Part shown: positions 1 to 7,318 of the stretch, piece by piece
How the letters are laid out: every line of letters starts with the position of its first letter
Position numbering within the stretch: position 1 is the first letter of the stretch
Assembly: GCF_002051585.1 (NCBI RefSeq)
Contig: NZ_MZGX01000001.1
Coordinates: 1-64,000 of the forward strand
Reading direction: 5' to 3'
Origin: Ruminiclostridium hungatei
GTDB taxonomy: Bacteria; Bacillota; Clostridia; Acetivibrionales; DSM-1351
DNA: 64,000 nt
Program-made: the position numbers and the translations under genes
Notes under the pieces: model-generated
The model's database searches: none
Told to the model about the DNA's origin: nothing
The model's input: only the letters and a program-made list of their open reading frames with translations

Positions 1-222
1 GTATCCATTCCTCATGTCGGTGTATTCGGGGTCTTCCAATTGTTCCTGCTCCATCTGCTCATCCAGCTCACTTTCCAGCATATTCTGGATCGTTCCTCCA
101 AGCAGATCCTTCAGGGCATTTTGAATATCTTCTGCACTTTGAATGTCATACTCTTGCAGAAGTTGTCTTATGATATTCTGCTTTCCTTCACTCATCCCAG
201 GTGTTTTTCTCGGTCTTCCCAT
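1..222 (-). CDS. IS256-family transposase, N-terminal 74 residues (cut by window edge)
   Basis: The protein starts MGRPRKTPGMSEGKQNIIRQ and continues with a helical segment (SAEDIQNALKDLLGGTIQ) that I recognise as the N-terminus of IS256/Mutator DDE transposases. These cut and paste their element through a circular intermediate. The ATG at 220-222 is preceded by AGGAGG with about 8 bases of spacing, so the start is secure. The catalytic DDE domain would lie to the left of the window, so I cannot tell whether the gene is intact. It reads in the same direction as the cotJ genes behind which it sits. Confidence 0.85.
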   Translation of the reverse strand, partial: MGRPRKTPGMSEGKQNIIRQLLQEYDIQSAEDIQNALKDLLGGTIQNMLESELDEQMEQEQLEDPEYTDMRNGY

Positions 223-288
223 AATTTAAAAGCCTCCTGTGTTTTATTCTATCACAGAAGGCTTTTACAGAAAATTTCTCGCAGTCTC
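1..288 (-). mobile_element. IS256-family insertion sequence, left part only
   Basis: The beginning of an IS256 (Mutator) family transposase reads leftwards off the window. Its upstream non-coding end finishes at about 288 with the outward sequence GAGACTGCGAGAAATTTTC, which looks like the terminal inverted repeat of such elements. The end lies only 17 bp beyond the cotJC stop codon. The other end, and so the target duplication, is outside the window. The boundary is inferred and not confirmed by a second copy. Confidence 0.7.
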
Positions 289-305
289 ATACCTGGTTTT
301 AAATG

Positions 306-818
306 CTATTGCCTGTTGTCAAAGGCAGGGTTGAAAGCATAATAATTTTTTGAATCAAGATTTTCCTGGACAACCCCCAAAGTCTCTCCGAATCTCTGGA
401 AGTGAACTATCTCTCTTTCACGCAGAAACTTGATGGGATCTTTAACATCCGGATCATCGGCCAATCTTAAAATATTATCATAGGTTGTTCTTGCTTTTTG
501 TTCTGCAGCCAAATCTTCCATAAGATCGGTTATGGGATCACCCTTGGACTGGAAATAAGTAGCGGTAAAGGGTGTGCCTGATGCGGCTACCGGATATAAT
601 GCAAGCGTATGGTCAACAAAATATGTGTCAAAGCCGCTGCTTTTGATTTCTTCTATGGTTAAATCCTTCGTAAGCTGGTAAATTATTGCGGATATTATTT
701 CCATATGAGCTAATTCTTCGGTGCCTATATCTGTCAACACACCTTTGGCTTCCTTATAGGGCATGGTGTATCTTTGACTAAGATAGCGGAGGGATGCTGC
801 AAGCTCTCCATCAGGCCC
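306..818 (-). CDS. cotJC: CotJC spore coat protein (manganese catalase family), 3' part of a split gene
   Basis: This encodes the C-terminal 170 residues of CotJC, a manganese-catalase-fold component of the inner spore coat. It opens with GPDGELAASLRYLSQRYT and continues through EELAHMEII, the di-manganese ligand region. An ATG at 762-764 gives a shorter open frame, but homology to CotJC continues upstream to the Gly-Gly-Pro-Asp motif and then stops abruptly at about 819. Beyond that the frame meets a TAG within a few codons. The missing N-terminus lies at 7346-7435 on the same strand, after cotJA and cotJB. Joining the two at the GG of the second Gly codon gives a 200-residue protein in frame, the usual size for the family. 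I therefore read this as half of a gene interrupted by a site-specific element, not as decay. The IS256 element begins just past the stop. Confidence 0.93.
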   Translation of the reverse strand, partial: GPDGELAASLRYLSQRYTMPYKEAKGVLTDIGTEELAHMEIISAIIYQLTKDLTIEEIKSSGFDTYFVDHTLALYPVAASGTPFTATYFQSKGDPITDLMEDLAAEQKARTTYDNILRLADDPDVKDPIKFLREREIVHFQRFGETLGVVQENLDSKNYYAFNPAFDNRQ

Positions 819-843
819 GCCGGTTTTCAGTTTTTTCTAGTTA
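817..843. other. Attachment site half at the left end of the cotJC element
   Basis: The crossover dinucleotide (CC on the plus strand, GG on the coding strand) is at 817-818, within the second Gly codon of cotJC. The element-side arm at 819-843 matches the arm at 7319-7343 in inverted orientation at 20 of 25 positions, with the common pieces TAACT, GAAAAA, TGAAA and CCGG. On the other side lies cotJC coding sequence. The core position was chosen because it is the centre of the dyad and also the only choice that restores the cotJC frame. Confidence 0.82.
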
Positions 844-874
844 GTGGCACAATGAAGGCAAGAATTTATGACCG

Positions 875-902
875 GGCAATATAAAATGGGCTTTATATTG
901 CC
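875..902. other. Hairpin near the left end of the cotJC element
   Basis: GGCAATATAAA and TTTATATTGCC form an 11-bp stem with a 6-base loop, between the attachment site and the end of the small Met-rich ORF. There is no clear T-run on either side, so it is only a possible terminator. Confidence 0.5.
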
Positions 903-934
903 AAGCCCATTTCCTTGCTGCGCTCTGAGTGAAA

Positions 935-1153
935 TCAGAAGCTATAGTGGGTTGAATGCCGTGGGGCATTATTACGAAACGACTGACAATCACTTATGTC
1001 ATGCATTCCGGTAATGTTATGCATGCAGTCCATACTGCGCATGCTGTACATGCCGTGCATTCCATCCATACCATCCATCTGCTCATAGAATATAGTCAAT
1101 GGGTCATCTTTTTCACAGCAGAATAAGACCTCTTTGGGAAAAGAACTCAGCAT
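935..1153 (-). CDS. Small Met-rich protein of unknown function
   Basis: This is a 72-residue ORF I do not recognise. The N-terminal third (MLSSFPKEVLFCCEKDDPLT) is ordinary. The middle is unusually rich in Met, His, Asp and Gly with a repeated MDGM/MHGM pattern. The end is polar and has no membrane segment. A good AAAGGAG Shine-Dalgarno site lies about 9 bases before the ATG, which argues that it is translated. It is the gene nearest the left attachment site and reads in the direction of cotJ. Upstream, on its strand, CATAGTATA (1186-1194) resembles the -10 of a mother-cell sigma factor. Metal binding or a coat role can be imagined from composition, but neither is supported. Confidence 0.5.
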   Translation of the reverse strand: MLSSFPKEVLFCCEKDDPLTIFYEQMDGMDGMHGMYSMRSMDCMHNITGMHDISDCQSFRNNAPRHSTHYSF

Positions 1154-2114
1154 TATAGAAACTCCTTTTATACAGATTTATATTATATACTATGTAGAGA
1201 GTTGAATGTAGTTACCTATAATATAAATTATGTAAACAAGGATAATGAAGGACATGCAAATCCAACAATATTTTGCAAGCCTTTAAAATTAATAGAAATA
1301 TATTACTTTACATATTACGCAGGGTATACAGATATATTTCAGTAGAAAACAAAAGGAAAACATAATGAGTCCATAATAATGGGGGGGAATCAGAAAAGTT
1401 TTACTTGAAAAAGCATGCAAGCATGTAAAAAATGTCCTATATAATACCGTAATTTGGTAATTTACAAGGTCAAATCTATGCGTTATGATGTAAGCATACA
1501 TGTGACTGGTGTATATATCAAACCCGCCGGGAGAAAATAACTCCGGCATGGCGGCACTGGATTATTTCACTTTATATACTCTCTTTCGATGCAGTAGCAT
1601 ATTCTGTTTTACAACCATCCACATATTTTTGAAAGATTATTTACCCGAAAACTGAACCGGGTACCGAAAGCTTTGGACAGGCTAAAGATAAAAAAGCTTA
1701 ATTGATTCTACGTGAAACTTCCGCTCAACAGGACTGTTGTTTTCTGTGGAGTTATGGTATTTAATGCTTTGGCTGATAATTCAATAGGTTTATGTAAATA
1801 TTTATTGTTTTGTTCACAAGCTTATGATATTTTTCGTTTGCATTTTTGCATGCTTAAAGTTCGGGCTTATACTTCAATATTTTAACAATAAAGCCATAAT
1901 GTTACAATTATGAGCATTTAATTATATGTATGATTTTTATGCTTGTACATGGCCTTTATTAAATAAGTCTTGTTGGGGGAGGTGTATGCTGGTTGTGTGA
2001 GCAAAATAGCAGCGGGTAGCTTAATGGGAAGGGAGTTAAAGCGAAATTCACTAAATATTCAAGTAGTATGTAGGTAAGAGATTATGAAAATTTAAACATT
2101 TTAGGAGGAGTATT
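1154..2114. other. Non-coding stretch upstream of the xylanase
   Basis: Nearly 1 kb of AT-rich sequence has no convincing gene. An 86-codon minus-strand frame at 1289-1549 lacks homology and a good ribosome site. The stretch holds a possible mother-cell promoter for the Met-rich ORF (about 1186-1214, minus strand) and the left copy of the 26-bp inverted repeat that brackets the xylanase. Such a long leader suggests regulatory sequence for the xylanase, but I see no recognisable operator. Confidence 0.5.
2054..2079 (+). repeat. 26-bp inverted repeat, left copy, flanking the xylanase gene
   Basis: The sequence, which begins AATATTCAAGTAGTATG, is repeated perfectly in inverted orientation at 2872-2897. 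The pair brackets the xylanase gene and its ribosome site, with 792 bp between the arms. Neither arm is itself a palindrome. Confidence 0.95.
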
Positions 2115-2747
2115 ATGTTTAAGAAAAAATTATTTGGATTATTTTTGGCAGTTTCAATGAGTTTAACTAGCTTGTTTGCTTTGCCATCATACGCAGCTAC
2201 CGATTACTGGCAGAATTGGACTGATGGTGGTGGAACAGTACGAGCTACCAATGGATCTGGCGGAAATTTCAGCGTTACCTGGCAAAACTGTGGAAACTTT
2301 GTTGTTGGTAAAGGTTGGGGTTCAGGAAATGCATCAAGAGTGTGTAACTACAATGCCGGCCAATTTGCACCATCCGGTAATGGATATTTGACTTTCTATG
2401 GATGGACTAGAAACGCTCTTATAGAATATTATATTGTTGACAGTTGGGGTACTTACAGACCTACAGGAACATATAAGGGTTCTGTATCCAGCGATGGCGG
2501 CACTTATGATATATACACAACTCAAAGAGTTAATGCGCCTTCTATTGACGGAACAAAGACTTTCACTCAGTACTGGAGTGTAAGACAGTCAAAGAGAGCA
2601 ACAGGAAGCAATGTAGCAATTACATTCAGCAACCATGTTAATGCATGGAAAAGCAAGGGAATGAATCTTGGAAGCAGTTGGTCATACCAGGCATTGTGTG
2701 TTGAAGGTTACCAGAGCAGCGGAAGCGCTAACGTAACTGTTTGGTAA
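2115..2747 (+). CDS. Secreted GH11 endo-1,4-beta-xylanase
   Basis: A 210-residue single-domain glycoside hydrolase family 11 enzyme that cleaves xylan by a retaining mechanism outside the cell. A Sec signal peptide (MFKKK, then a hydrophobic core, then PSYA) is cut near residue 27. The mature part is the family's compact beta-jelly-roll. The nucleophile Glu is about residue 104 in [10 protein letters not shown], and the acid/base Glu is about residue 197 in CVEGYQSSG. The sequence ends right at the catalytic domain, so there is no carbohydrate-binding module or dockerin and the enzyme should be free, not cellulosomal. Start: TTAGGAGGAG lies about 5 bases before the ATG. It lies inside the cotJC element and is bracketed by perfect 26-bp inverted repeats, which suggests a cassette of its own. 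Confidence 0.95.
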   Translation: MFKKKLFGLFLAVSMSLTSLFALPSYAATDYWQNWTDGGGTVRATNGSGGNFSVTWQNCGNFVVGKGWGSGNASRVCNYNAGQFAPSGNGYLTFYGWTRNALIEYYIVDSWGTYRPTGTYKGSVSSDGGTYDIYTTQRVNAPSIDGTKTFTQYWSVRQSKRATGSNVAITFSNHVNAWKSKGMNLGSSWSYQALCVEGYQSSGSANVTVW

Positions 2748-2871
2748 TAAGCGCCTGCAGGCAGGAGTCTGACGGGGTAAGCCCGTGCAGGAATAGTTGA
2801 TAAGTCTTTAATCATTAAATATTATAAGATTTGCCGTTTCATAGCAGGCAATCTTATGGAATTCACAAAAA

Positions 2872-2897
2872 TCTTACCTACATACTACTTGAATATT
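2872..2897 (-). repeat. 26-bp inverted repeat, right copy, flanking the xylanase gene
   Basis: This is an exact reverse complement of 2054-2079, located 125 bp after the xylanase stop codon. The match ends at both sides within one base of the 26-bp block. Confidence 0.95.
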
Positions 2898-2899
2898 GA

Positions 2900-2994
2900 A
2901 TTCAGATAGGATAGGTCAACGAAAGAACGTATCATATCCTATCTGAATAGCAACAGTCTCAATGTATGAGGCCGTTTCCGTGAGGAAAACGGCC
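2900..2994 (+). terminator. Two hairpins after the xylanase
   Basis: A 14-bp perfect stem (ATTCAGATAGGATA at 2900-2913 with its complement at 2935-2948) is followed by a GC-rich stem, GGCCGTTTCC paired with GGAAAACGGCC (2970-2994), with TTC after it. The second is a likely rho-independent terminator for the xylanase transcript, although the T-run is poor. Confidence 0.55.
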
Positions 2995-3064
2995 TTCAGC
3001 AATGCAGAGACGATTTTATGCCAATGCTGGCCTATTACTTTTTAAGAATAGAGGAGACATATAA

Positions 3065-3901
3065 ATGAAAAAAATTTTAATTTTACTTATAATTGCAGCT
3101 ATGCTTGCGGTCAGTGCCTGTTCTCAGGAAGAAAAGGCCGATGGTAACTTTATATTGGTCAAAGGCGGGGCTTTTGTAAACAAAAAGTCCAATCTATACG
3201 GACAAAAAGTAAAAGTATCTGATTTCTATATGGGCAAATATGAGGTGACTCAGAAAGAGTGGAGTGCGGTGATGGGAAATAACCCCTCTGAATTCAAGGG
3301 AGATAACCAGCCGGTTGAAATGGTAAGCTGGTATGATTGCATTGAATACTGCAATAAACGGAGCGCCAAGGAGGGGCTTGAACCCTACTACATAATCGAC
3401 AAGGACAATAAAGATCCCAATAATGTTAATGAAAGTGATGAAATAAAATGGACCGTAACCTTCAACCCGGGAGCTGACGGCTATCGTCTCCCCACAGAGG
3501 CCGAATGGGAATACGCCGCCGGAGGAGGCCAGAAGAGCCGGAGCTATACATACAGCGGCGGTGACAAAGCTGACGAGGTTGCATGGTATTGGAGAAATTC
3601 CGGAGACAAATATTTAACAGGAGACTGGAGTTGGCCGAATATTGAAGGCAACAAAAATAAAACAAAAGCTGTAGGTGAAAAAAAGCCCAACGAATTAGGT
3701 TTGTATGATATGTCGGGCAATGTAAGGGAATGGTGCTGGGACTGGTATGGAGATGAATTAAACGGCAGCAGCGGAGCTGTCAGGGTTTGGAGGGGCGGCG
3801 GCTGGCTGGGGGACGATCAGGCTTGTGAGTCAATCTACCGCGGCAACTATGAAGCATACAGCAAGGGCTACGATCAGGGCTTTAGAGTGTGCCACAACTA
3901 G
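3065..3901 (+). CDS. Lipoprotein with a SUMF1 / formylglycine-generating-enzyme-like domain
   Basis: A 278-residue exported protein. The N-terminus has a hydrophobic segment and a lipobox ending VSAC with the lipidated Cys at 19, so it should be anchored on the outer face of the membrane. The rest is a SUMF1 fold with its hallmark pieces: FYMGKYEVTQKEW (about 55), NQPVEMVSWYDC (about 80), GYRLPTEAEWEYAA (about 138), GLYDMSGNVREWCWDW (about 220) and RGGGW near the end. In true formylglycine-generating enzymes two cysteines near the last motif do the chemistry. Here I see only one, in DQACES, so sulfatase activation is doubtful and a binding or structural role is more likely. No sulfatase gene is nearby. 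It follows the xylanase in the cotJC element and has its own ribosome site (GAGGAG). Confidence 0.85.
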   Translation: MKKILILLIIAAMLAVSACSQEEKADGNFILVKGGAFVNKKSNLYGQKVKVSDFYMGKYEVTQKEWSAVMGNNPSEFKGDNQPVEMVSWYDCIEYCNKRSAKEGLEPYYIIDKDNKDPNNVNESDEIKWTVTFNPGADGYRLPTEAEWEYAAGGGQKSRSYTYSGGDKADEVAWYWRNSGDKYLTGDWSWPNIEGNKNKTKAVGEKKPNELGLYDMSGNVREWCWDWYGDELNGSSGAVRVWRGGGWLGDDQACESIYRGNYEAYSKGYDQGFRVCHN

Positions 3902-3942
3902 ACTGTATATGGTTTTTATAATTATTAAGAATAAAGCAGAAG

Positions 3943-3984
3943 AATATAAATCAAATAATATAAATCAGATAATATAAATCACAT
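3943..3984. repeat. Three tandem copies of a 14-bp unit
   Basis: AATATAAATCA(A/G/C)AT is repeated three times head to tail between the lipoprotein stop and the strong hairpin that follows. The function is unknown. The copies differ at only one position. Confidence 0.9.
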
Positions 3985-4031
3985 AAAAGTGGTGCCGCCT
4001 ACAGCTTGTATATGTAGACGGCACCACTTTT
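3985..4031. terminator. Bidirectional terminator between convergent genes
   Basis: A long stem (AAAAGTGGTGCCG with CGGCACCACTTTT, extended by CTACA/TGTAG) has A-rich and T-rich shoulders. It sits between the lipoprotein gene on the plus strand and the phosphatase gene on the minus strand, so it can stop both transcripts. Confidence 0.9.
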
Positions 4032-4068
4032 GTGTGCCGCCAAATCCAAAATAATTCTTATTGTAGTG

Positions 4069-5334
4069 CTAGTTTTTGACTATTGAAAAGCTGTCGACTT
4101 TTGTCATGGTATCTGTTCTGTAAGTATCAAATGACAGGTTGCTGCCATTTATACTTATATATGAGAAGGTAGGAACTTCAAGCTGTGATCTGACAGCAGC
4201 ATAGCTTGCCGGAGTTGTGTTTATTCCGTAATATTTGCTTCCAGATGCGGAATTCAGTGTAAAGTAGACAGTACCTGAAGGATTTGACAGAGCTCCGTTT
4301 GAATCATATGTCTGGGACAATTGGGGTACGTTGCCTTTCATAACATGGGTCCTGGTGTAGGAATGGTCATGTCCTGTAATTACAATATCTACGCCGGAAT
4401 TGTCGAATGTGGGATAAAGTGCATTTCTGAGATTTATTATTGAAGACTCTAAAGCGTGACTACCGGAACCGTAAATATCATGATGGAACATTACTATTTT
4501 CCACTTTACACCTGGGCTGGCTTCAACGGCTTTCTTTACAAAGGCCTGATGAGTGCTTCCACTGCTGTTGTTTGTATTGAGCACCATGAAAAGTGTATTG
4601 CCATAAGTGAAGTAATAATCTGCAGAACCTGGTGAAGTAATTCCATAGCTGCTTGAAAGGTTTGGAAGATTAAAATGATAACCGTAATTTGAAGCGCCGT
4701 TATCATGGTTGCCCAGAGCTGGTGCGACAGGGAGGCTGGTTAGCGCCGGCGGTGAAAAAAAGCCGTTGTATTGGGCTTCGCTGTTATTGGTATTGACCTC
4801 GTCTCCCACTGTCATAATAAAGGAGGCGTTGGAAAATCGGGCAGCGGATTTTGTTATGGTGTCATTCCAGCCTGAAGTATCCGCAGACAGACTGCCTGCC
4901 CCGATCTGAGGGTCCCCGAATGCAAGGAAACCAAACTGTGTACTGGAACCCACAGAATAGAAATAATTGGAACTCCAGTTTCCATTACCATCTCCAAGGC
5001 GGTATACATATTCTGAAGACGGATATAGAGAAGTGATGGTTGCTTTGTTGCTGTAATAGCCGGAGGCCGCAGTATTGGATTTGCAGTAGAAGGTACTTGC
5101 CGAATCAACGGGGAAATCGGAACCTGACATTGAGGCTTTTGGCGCAATTTGTACAAGGCTTGAAGTTTTTGATGCGGAGTACCAGGAAAGATTCAGTTCC
5201 GATATATCCTTCCCCGGAGTCAATGCGATGTTTTGTGCGTTATAAGCTGCTGCCCGGGCTGGTAGCAAGGTCAGCAAGATGACTAAAACTACCGTTAGTG
5301 AAGTAATACGATATAATTTGGCATTCTTTTTCAT
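4069..5334 (-). CDS. Secreted purple-acid-phosphatase-like metallophosphoesterase
   Basis: A 421-residue exported calcineurin-type phosphoesterase. Signal peptide: MKKNAK, a hydrophobic stretch, then PARAAA near residue 30. Residues about 35-125 form a fibronectin-III-like N-terminal domain typical of purple acid phosphatases. The catalytic domain has all the metal-binding blocks: GDPQ (140-143), GDEV (177-180), GNHDN (208-212), HHD (284-286) and GHDHSY (321-326). It should release phosphate from organic esters outside the cell; the exact substrate cannot be told. It has no anchor and no dockerin. It points towards the SUMF1 lipoprotein and shares a terminator with it. It lies inside the cotJC element, and a good Shine-Dalgarno site (AGGAGG) precedes the ATG. 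Confidence 0.93.
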   Translation of the reverse strand: MKKNAKLYRITSLTVVLVILLTLLPARAAAYNAQNIALTPGKDISELNLSWYSASKTSSLVQIAPKASMSGSDFPVDSASTFYCKSNTAASGYYSNKATITSLYPSSEYVYRLGDGNGNWSSNYFYSVGSSTQFGFLAFGDPQIGAGSLSADTSGWNDTITKSAARFSNASFIMTVGDEVNTNNSEAQYNGFFSPPALTSLPVAPALGNHDNGASNYGYHFNLPNLSSSYGITSPGSADYYFTYGNTLFMVLNTNNSSGSTHQAFVKKAVEASPGVKWKIVMFHHDIYGSGSHALESSIINLRNALYPTFDNSGVDIVITGHDHSYTRTHVMKGNVPQLSQTYDSNGALSNPSGTVYFTLNSASGSKYYGINTTPASYAAVRSQLEVPTFSYISINGSNLSFDTYRTDTMTKVDSFSIVKN

Positions 5335-5462
5335 TAATCCATCCTCCTGTAATTAAATAGTAAAAATGTAAATATAAGAAAATTATAAGTATAATATAGT
5401 TTGTGTATATTATACTGCTATTAATTACATGTAAATTCATTGTAAGCTTGCAGAATTATAAA

Positions 5463-5491
5463 TCACATTTTTTTTATGCCGCTCATATTAT
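5463..5491 (+). promoter_or_regulatory. Candidate sigma-E-type promoter for the cotJC-element recombinase
   Basis: TCACATT (5463-5469) and CATATTAT (5484-5491) are separated by 14 bases. They resemble the -35 and -10 of mother-cell sigma-E promoters, and the predicted start falls just before the GAGGTG ribosome site of the 53-aa ORF. This is a match by eye only. Confidence 0.45.
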
Positions 5492-5510
5492 CTTTATATG
5501 AGGTGAAAAT

Positions 5511-5672
5511 ATGGCTAAAGAGGATGTATTGGGTGAAGCAGTTGAGATGCTCATAAGAAAGGTGCTGGAACAATCTGTGCAAAAAAGCGCTGGTGCCGTT
5601 AGTGTTTCTGGTAATTCTTTGAAAGGGGAAAAGGTCGATGGATTATCTTCCGCCACTGGTACAAGCAAATAA
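5511..5672 (+). CDS. 53-aa protein upstream of and overlapping the recombinase; candidate directionality factor
   Basis: A small ORF (MAKEDVLGEAVEMLIRKVLEQ..., ending TGTSK) with a proper ribosome site (GAGGTG, 5 bases before the ATG). Its last 35 bases overlap the start of the recombinase gene in another frame, so the two are translationally linked. The first half looks like an amphipathic helix and the second half is Ser/Gly-rich and probably unstructured. I recognise no family. Large serine recombinases need a small partner protein to run excision, so its place and size make it a candidate directionality factor. That function is inference. Confidence 0.55.
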   Translation: MAKEDVLGEAVEMLIRKVLEQSVQKSAGAVSVSGNSLKGEKVDGLSSATGTSK

Positions 5673-7260
5673 TCTTGAAGAATACAGTGATGTAAGAGAA
5701 ACTTTAAAGGAAACCAATCTGAACGTGGGCGGATATATCAGAATTTCAACAAAAAAGGATAGCCAGTTGACATCTGTTGAAAATCAAAAAAAATACATAG
5801 CTGAGTGGGCAGGTATAAATAAATATAAAATAGCCGACTTTTATATCGATGTTAAAACCGGGGCCTACAGCTACCTGAGAAATGAAATGTCCAGGCTGAA
5901 AAATGACATTTCCCAAGGCAGGATCAAAGGAGTTGTGTGCAAGGAGATTTCAAGAACTTCACGTGATATTATGGATATTATTGAATTAAAAAGAAGCCTT
6001 GCTGCGCAAGGGGCTTTTTTTATTTCAATTAAAGAGGGTTATGACAGCCGGACCGATGACGATGAATTTTTACTGGTAATCCATGCGGGCCTTGCACAAA
6101 AGGAAAGAAAGACAACCAGTTCCAGGGTTAAAATCACACAGATGATTAAGGCAAATGAAGGAAAAACCAATGTTTCAAAACCCGCTCTTGGCTATAAACT
6201 GTCACGGGATGGCCAGCATTTGGATGTAAACACCGACACGTCAGAGGTTTATAGCTTGATTGTAAATAAGTTTCTTGAGGGCTGGGGCAGACTGAAAATA
6301 TGCAAGCTGCTGAATTCCATGGGAGTCAAAACAAGCCGGGGAGGTGATAATTGGACAACCAATGCGGTGATGAATATTCTGACCAATCCGGTATATCTGG
6401 GAATAAGCATGTATAATGTTACGTTAACCGTCAGAGATGGCGCGGGAAGGGCGAAAAGAATGGTAAGGCCCCGAGAACAGTGGATAGTACGCGAAAATAC
6501 CCATCCGGCCCTAATATCCGTTGAAAAGTTTGAACGTATTCAGCAAATTATTCAGGGAAGAAGAGAAAAAGAAAAAAAGGAATGGAGCTGCACCAGAAAA
6601 TATTTACTCTCAGGGTTGCTTTACTGTTCCTCCTGCGGAAACAAGCTGTTTGGAGGCAAAATACCAAAAAATAATGCCAGGAACAAAGCAAAGGCGGACA
6701 GGACGGATGAAGACTATTACTTTTATTATTTTGACAGGAAGATTGACGGTATGTGCAAAAACAAAATATCGCATTTCAGGATGGACAGGGTAGACAATAT
6801 GATAATTAAGGCCATACAGGAATTATTTCTTAAAGATAATATGATAGATGAAATAGTCCTGCGTAAAAGGTATATTTATGATTTAAATCTTGAAAAAGAA
6901 AAAAGAGAATGTGAGATTTTAAAAGACAGGCTTGAAAACATAAATTCAGCAGTAAAAAAACAGCAGTTGGCTTTCGAAGCAGAGGCAATTACCCTGGAGG
7001 AGTATGGAAGCAGATTAAGTGAACTGAGGACGCAAAAATGCGGACTGAACAGCAGGCTTCGTGAGCTTGAGCGAAAACTTCAGACAGCGGACAGCAAAGA
7101 GGAGCCTTACCTTGAAATAAGGGAGAAAGTCAAGAGCCTTATTCATAATATTGGCAATATGGATTATGAATTCAAGGAAGAGCTGGTTAGAAAATTAATA
7201 AAAAGAATTACAATATGTGATGACTATAATTTGACATTTCAATATACCTTTGAGGAATAG
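5638..7260 (+). CDS. Large serine recombinase of the cotJC element
   Basis: A 540-residue large serine recombinase. Domains: a non-family N-terminal leader of about 30 residues; a resolvase/invertase catalytic domain beginning GGYIRIST with the nucleophile Ser at about 37 and continuing through VENQKKYI and CKEISRTSRDI; a recombinase (PF07508-type) domain from about 180; a zinc ribbon with LLYCSSCGNKLFG near 326; and a C-terminal coiled coil from about 415 to 500. All key parts are present, so it should be active. Its stop lies 58 bp from the right attachment arm, the usual place for the integrase of such elements. It is transcribed opposite to cotJ, so cotJ read-through would be antisense to it. 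Start: AAGGGGAAAAGG lies just before the ATG. Confidence 0.95.
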   Translation: MDYLPPLVQANNLEEYSDVRETLKETNLNVGGYIRISTKKDSQLTSVENQKKYIAEWAGINKYKIADFYIDVKTGAYSYLRNEMSRLKNDISQGRIKGVVCKEISRTSRDIMDIIELKRSLAAQGAFFISIKEGYDSRTDDDEFLLVIHAGLAQKERKTTSSRVKITQMIKANEGKTNVSKPALGYKLSRDGQHLDVNTDTSEVYSLIVNKFLEGWGRLKICKLLNSMGVKTSRGGDNWTTNAVMNILTNPVYLGISMYNVTLTVRDGAGRAKRMVRPREQWIVRENTHPALISVEKFERIQQIIQGRREKEKKEWSCTRKYLLSGLLYCSSCGNKLFGGKIPKNNARNKAKADRTDEDYYFYYFDRKIDGMCKNKISHFRMDRVDNMIIKAIQELFLKDNMIDEIVLRKRYIYDLNLEKEKRECEILKDRLENINSAVKKQQLAFEAEAITLEEYGSRLSELRTQKCGLNSRLRELERKLQTADSKEEPYLEIREKVKSLIHNIGNMDYEFKEELVRKLIKRITICDDYNLTFQYTFEE

Positions 7261-7318
7261 GCTCAATATGTTGTTAGAATCAGCCAATAGCAGCCGGGAC
7301 GTGTTGAAGGACAGGCTG

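Noticed and set aside
1289-1549. 86-codon minus-strand frame in the cotJC element
   Set aside because: Composition is that of random AT-rich sequence, and no ribosome site or family was recognised.
4854-5282. Open frames in other frames across the phosphatase gene
   Set aside because: They overlap the complete purple-acid-phosphatase-like gene and show no features of their own.
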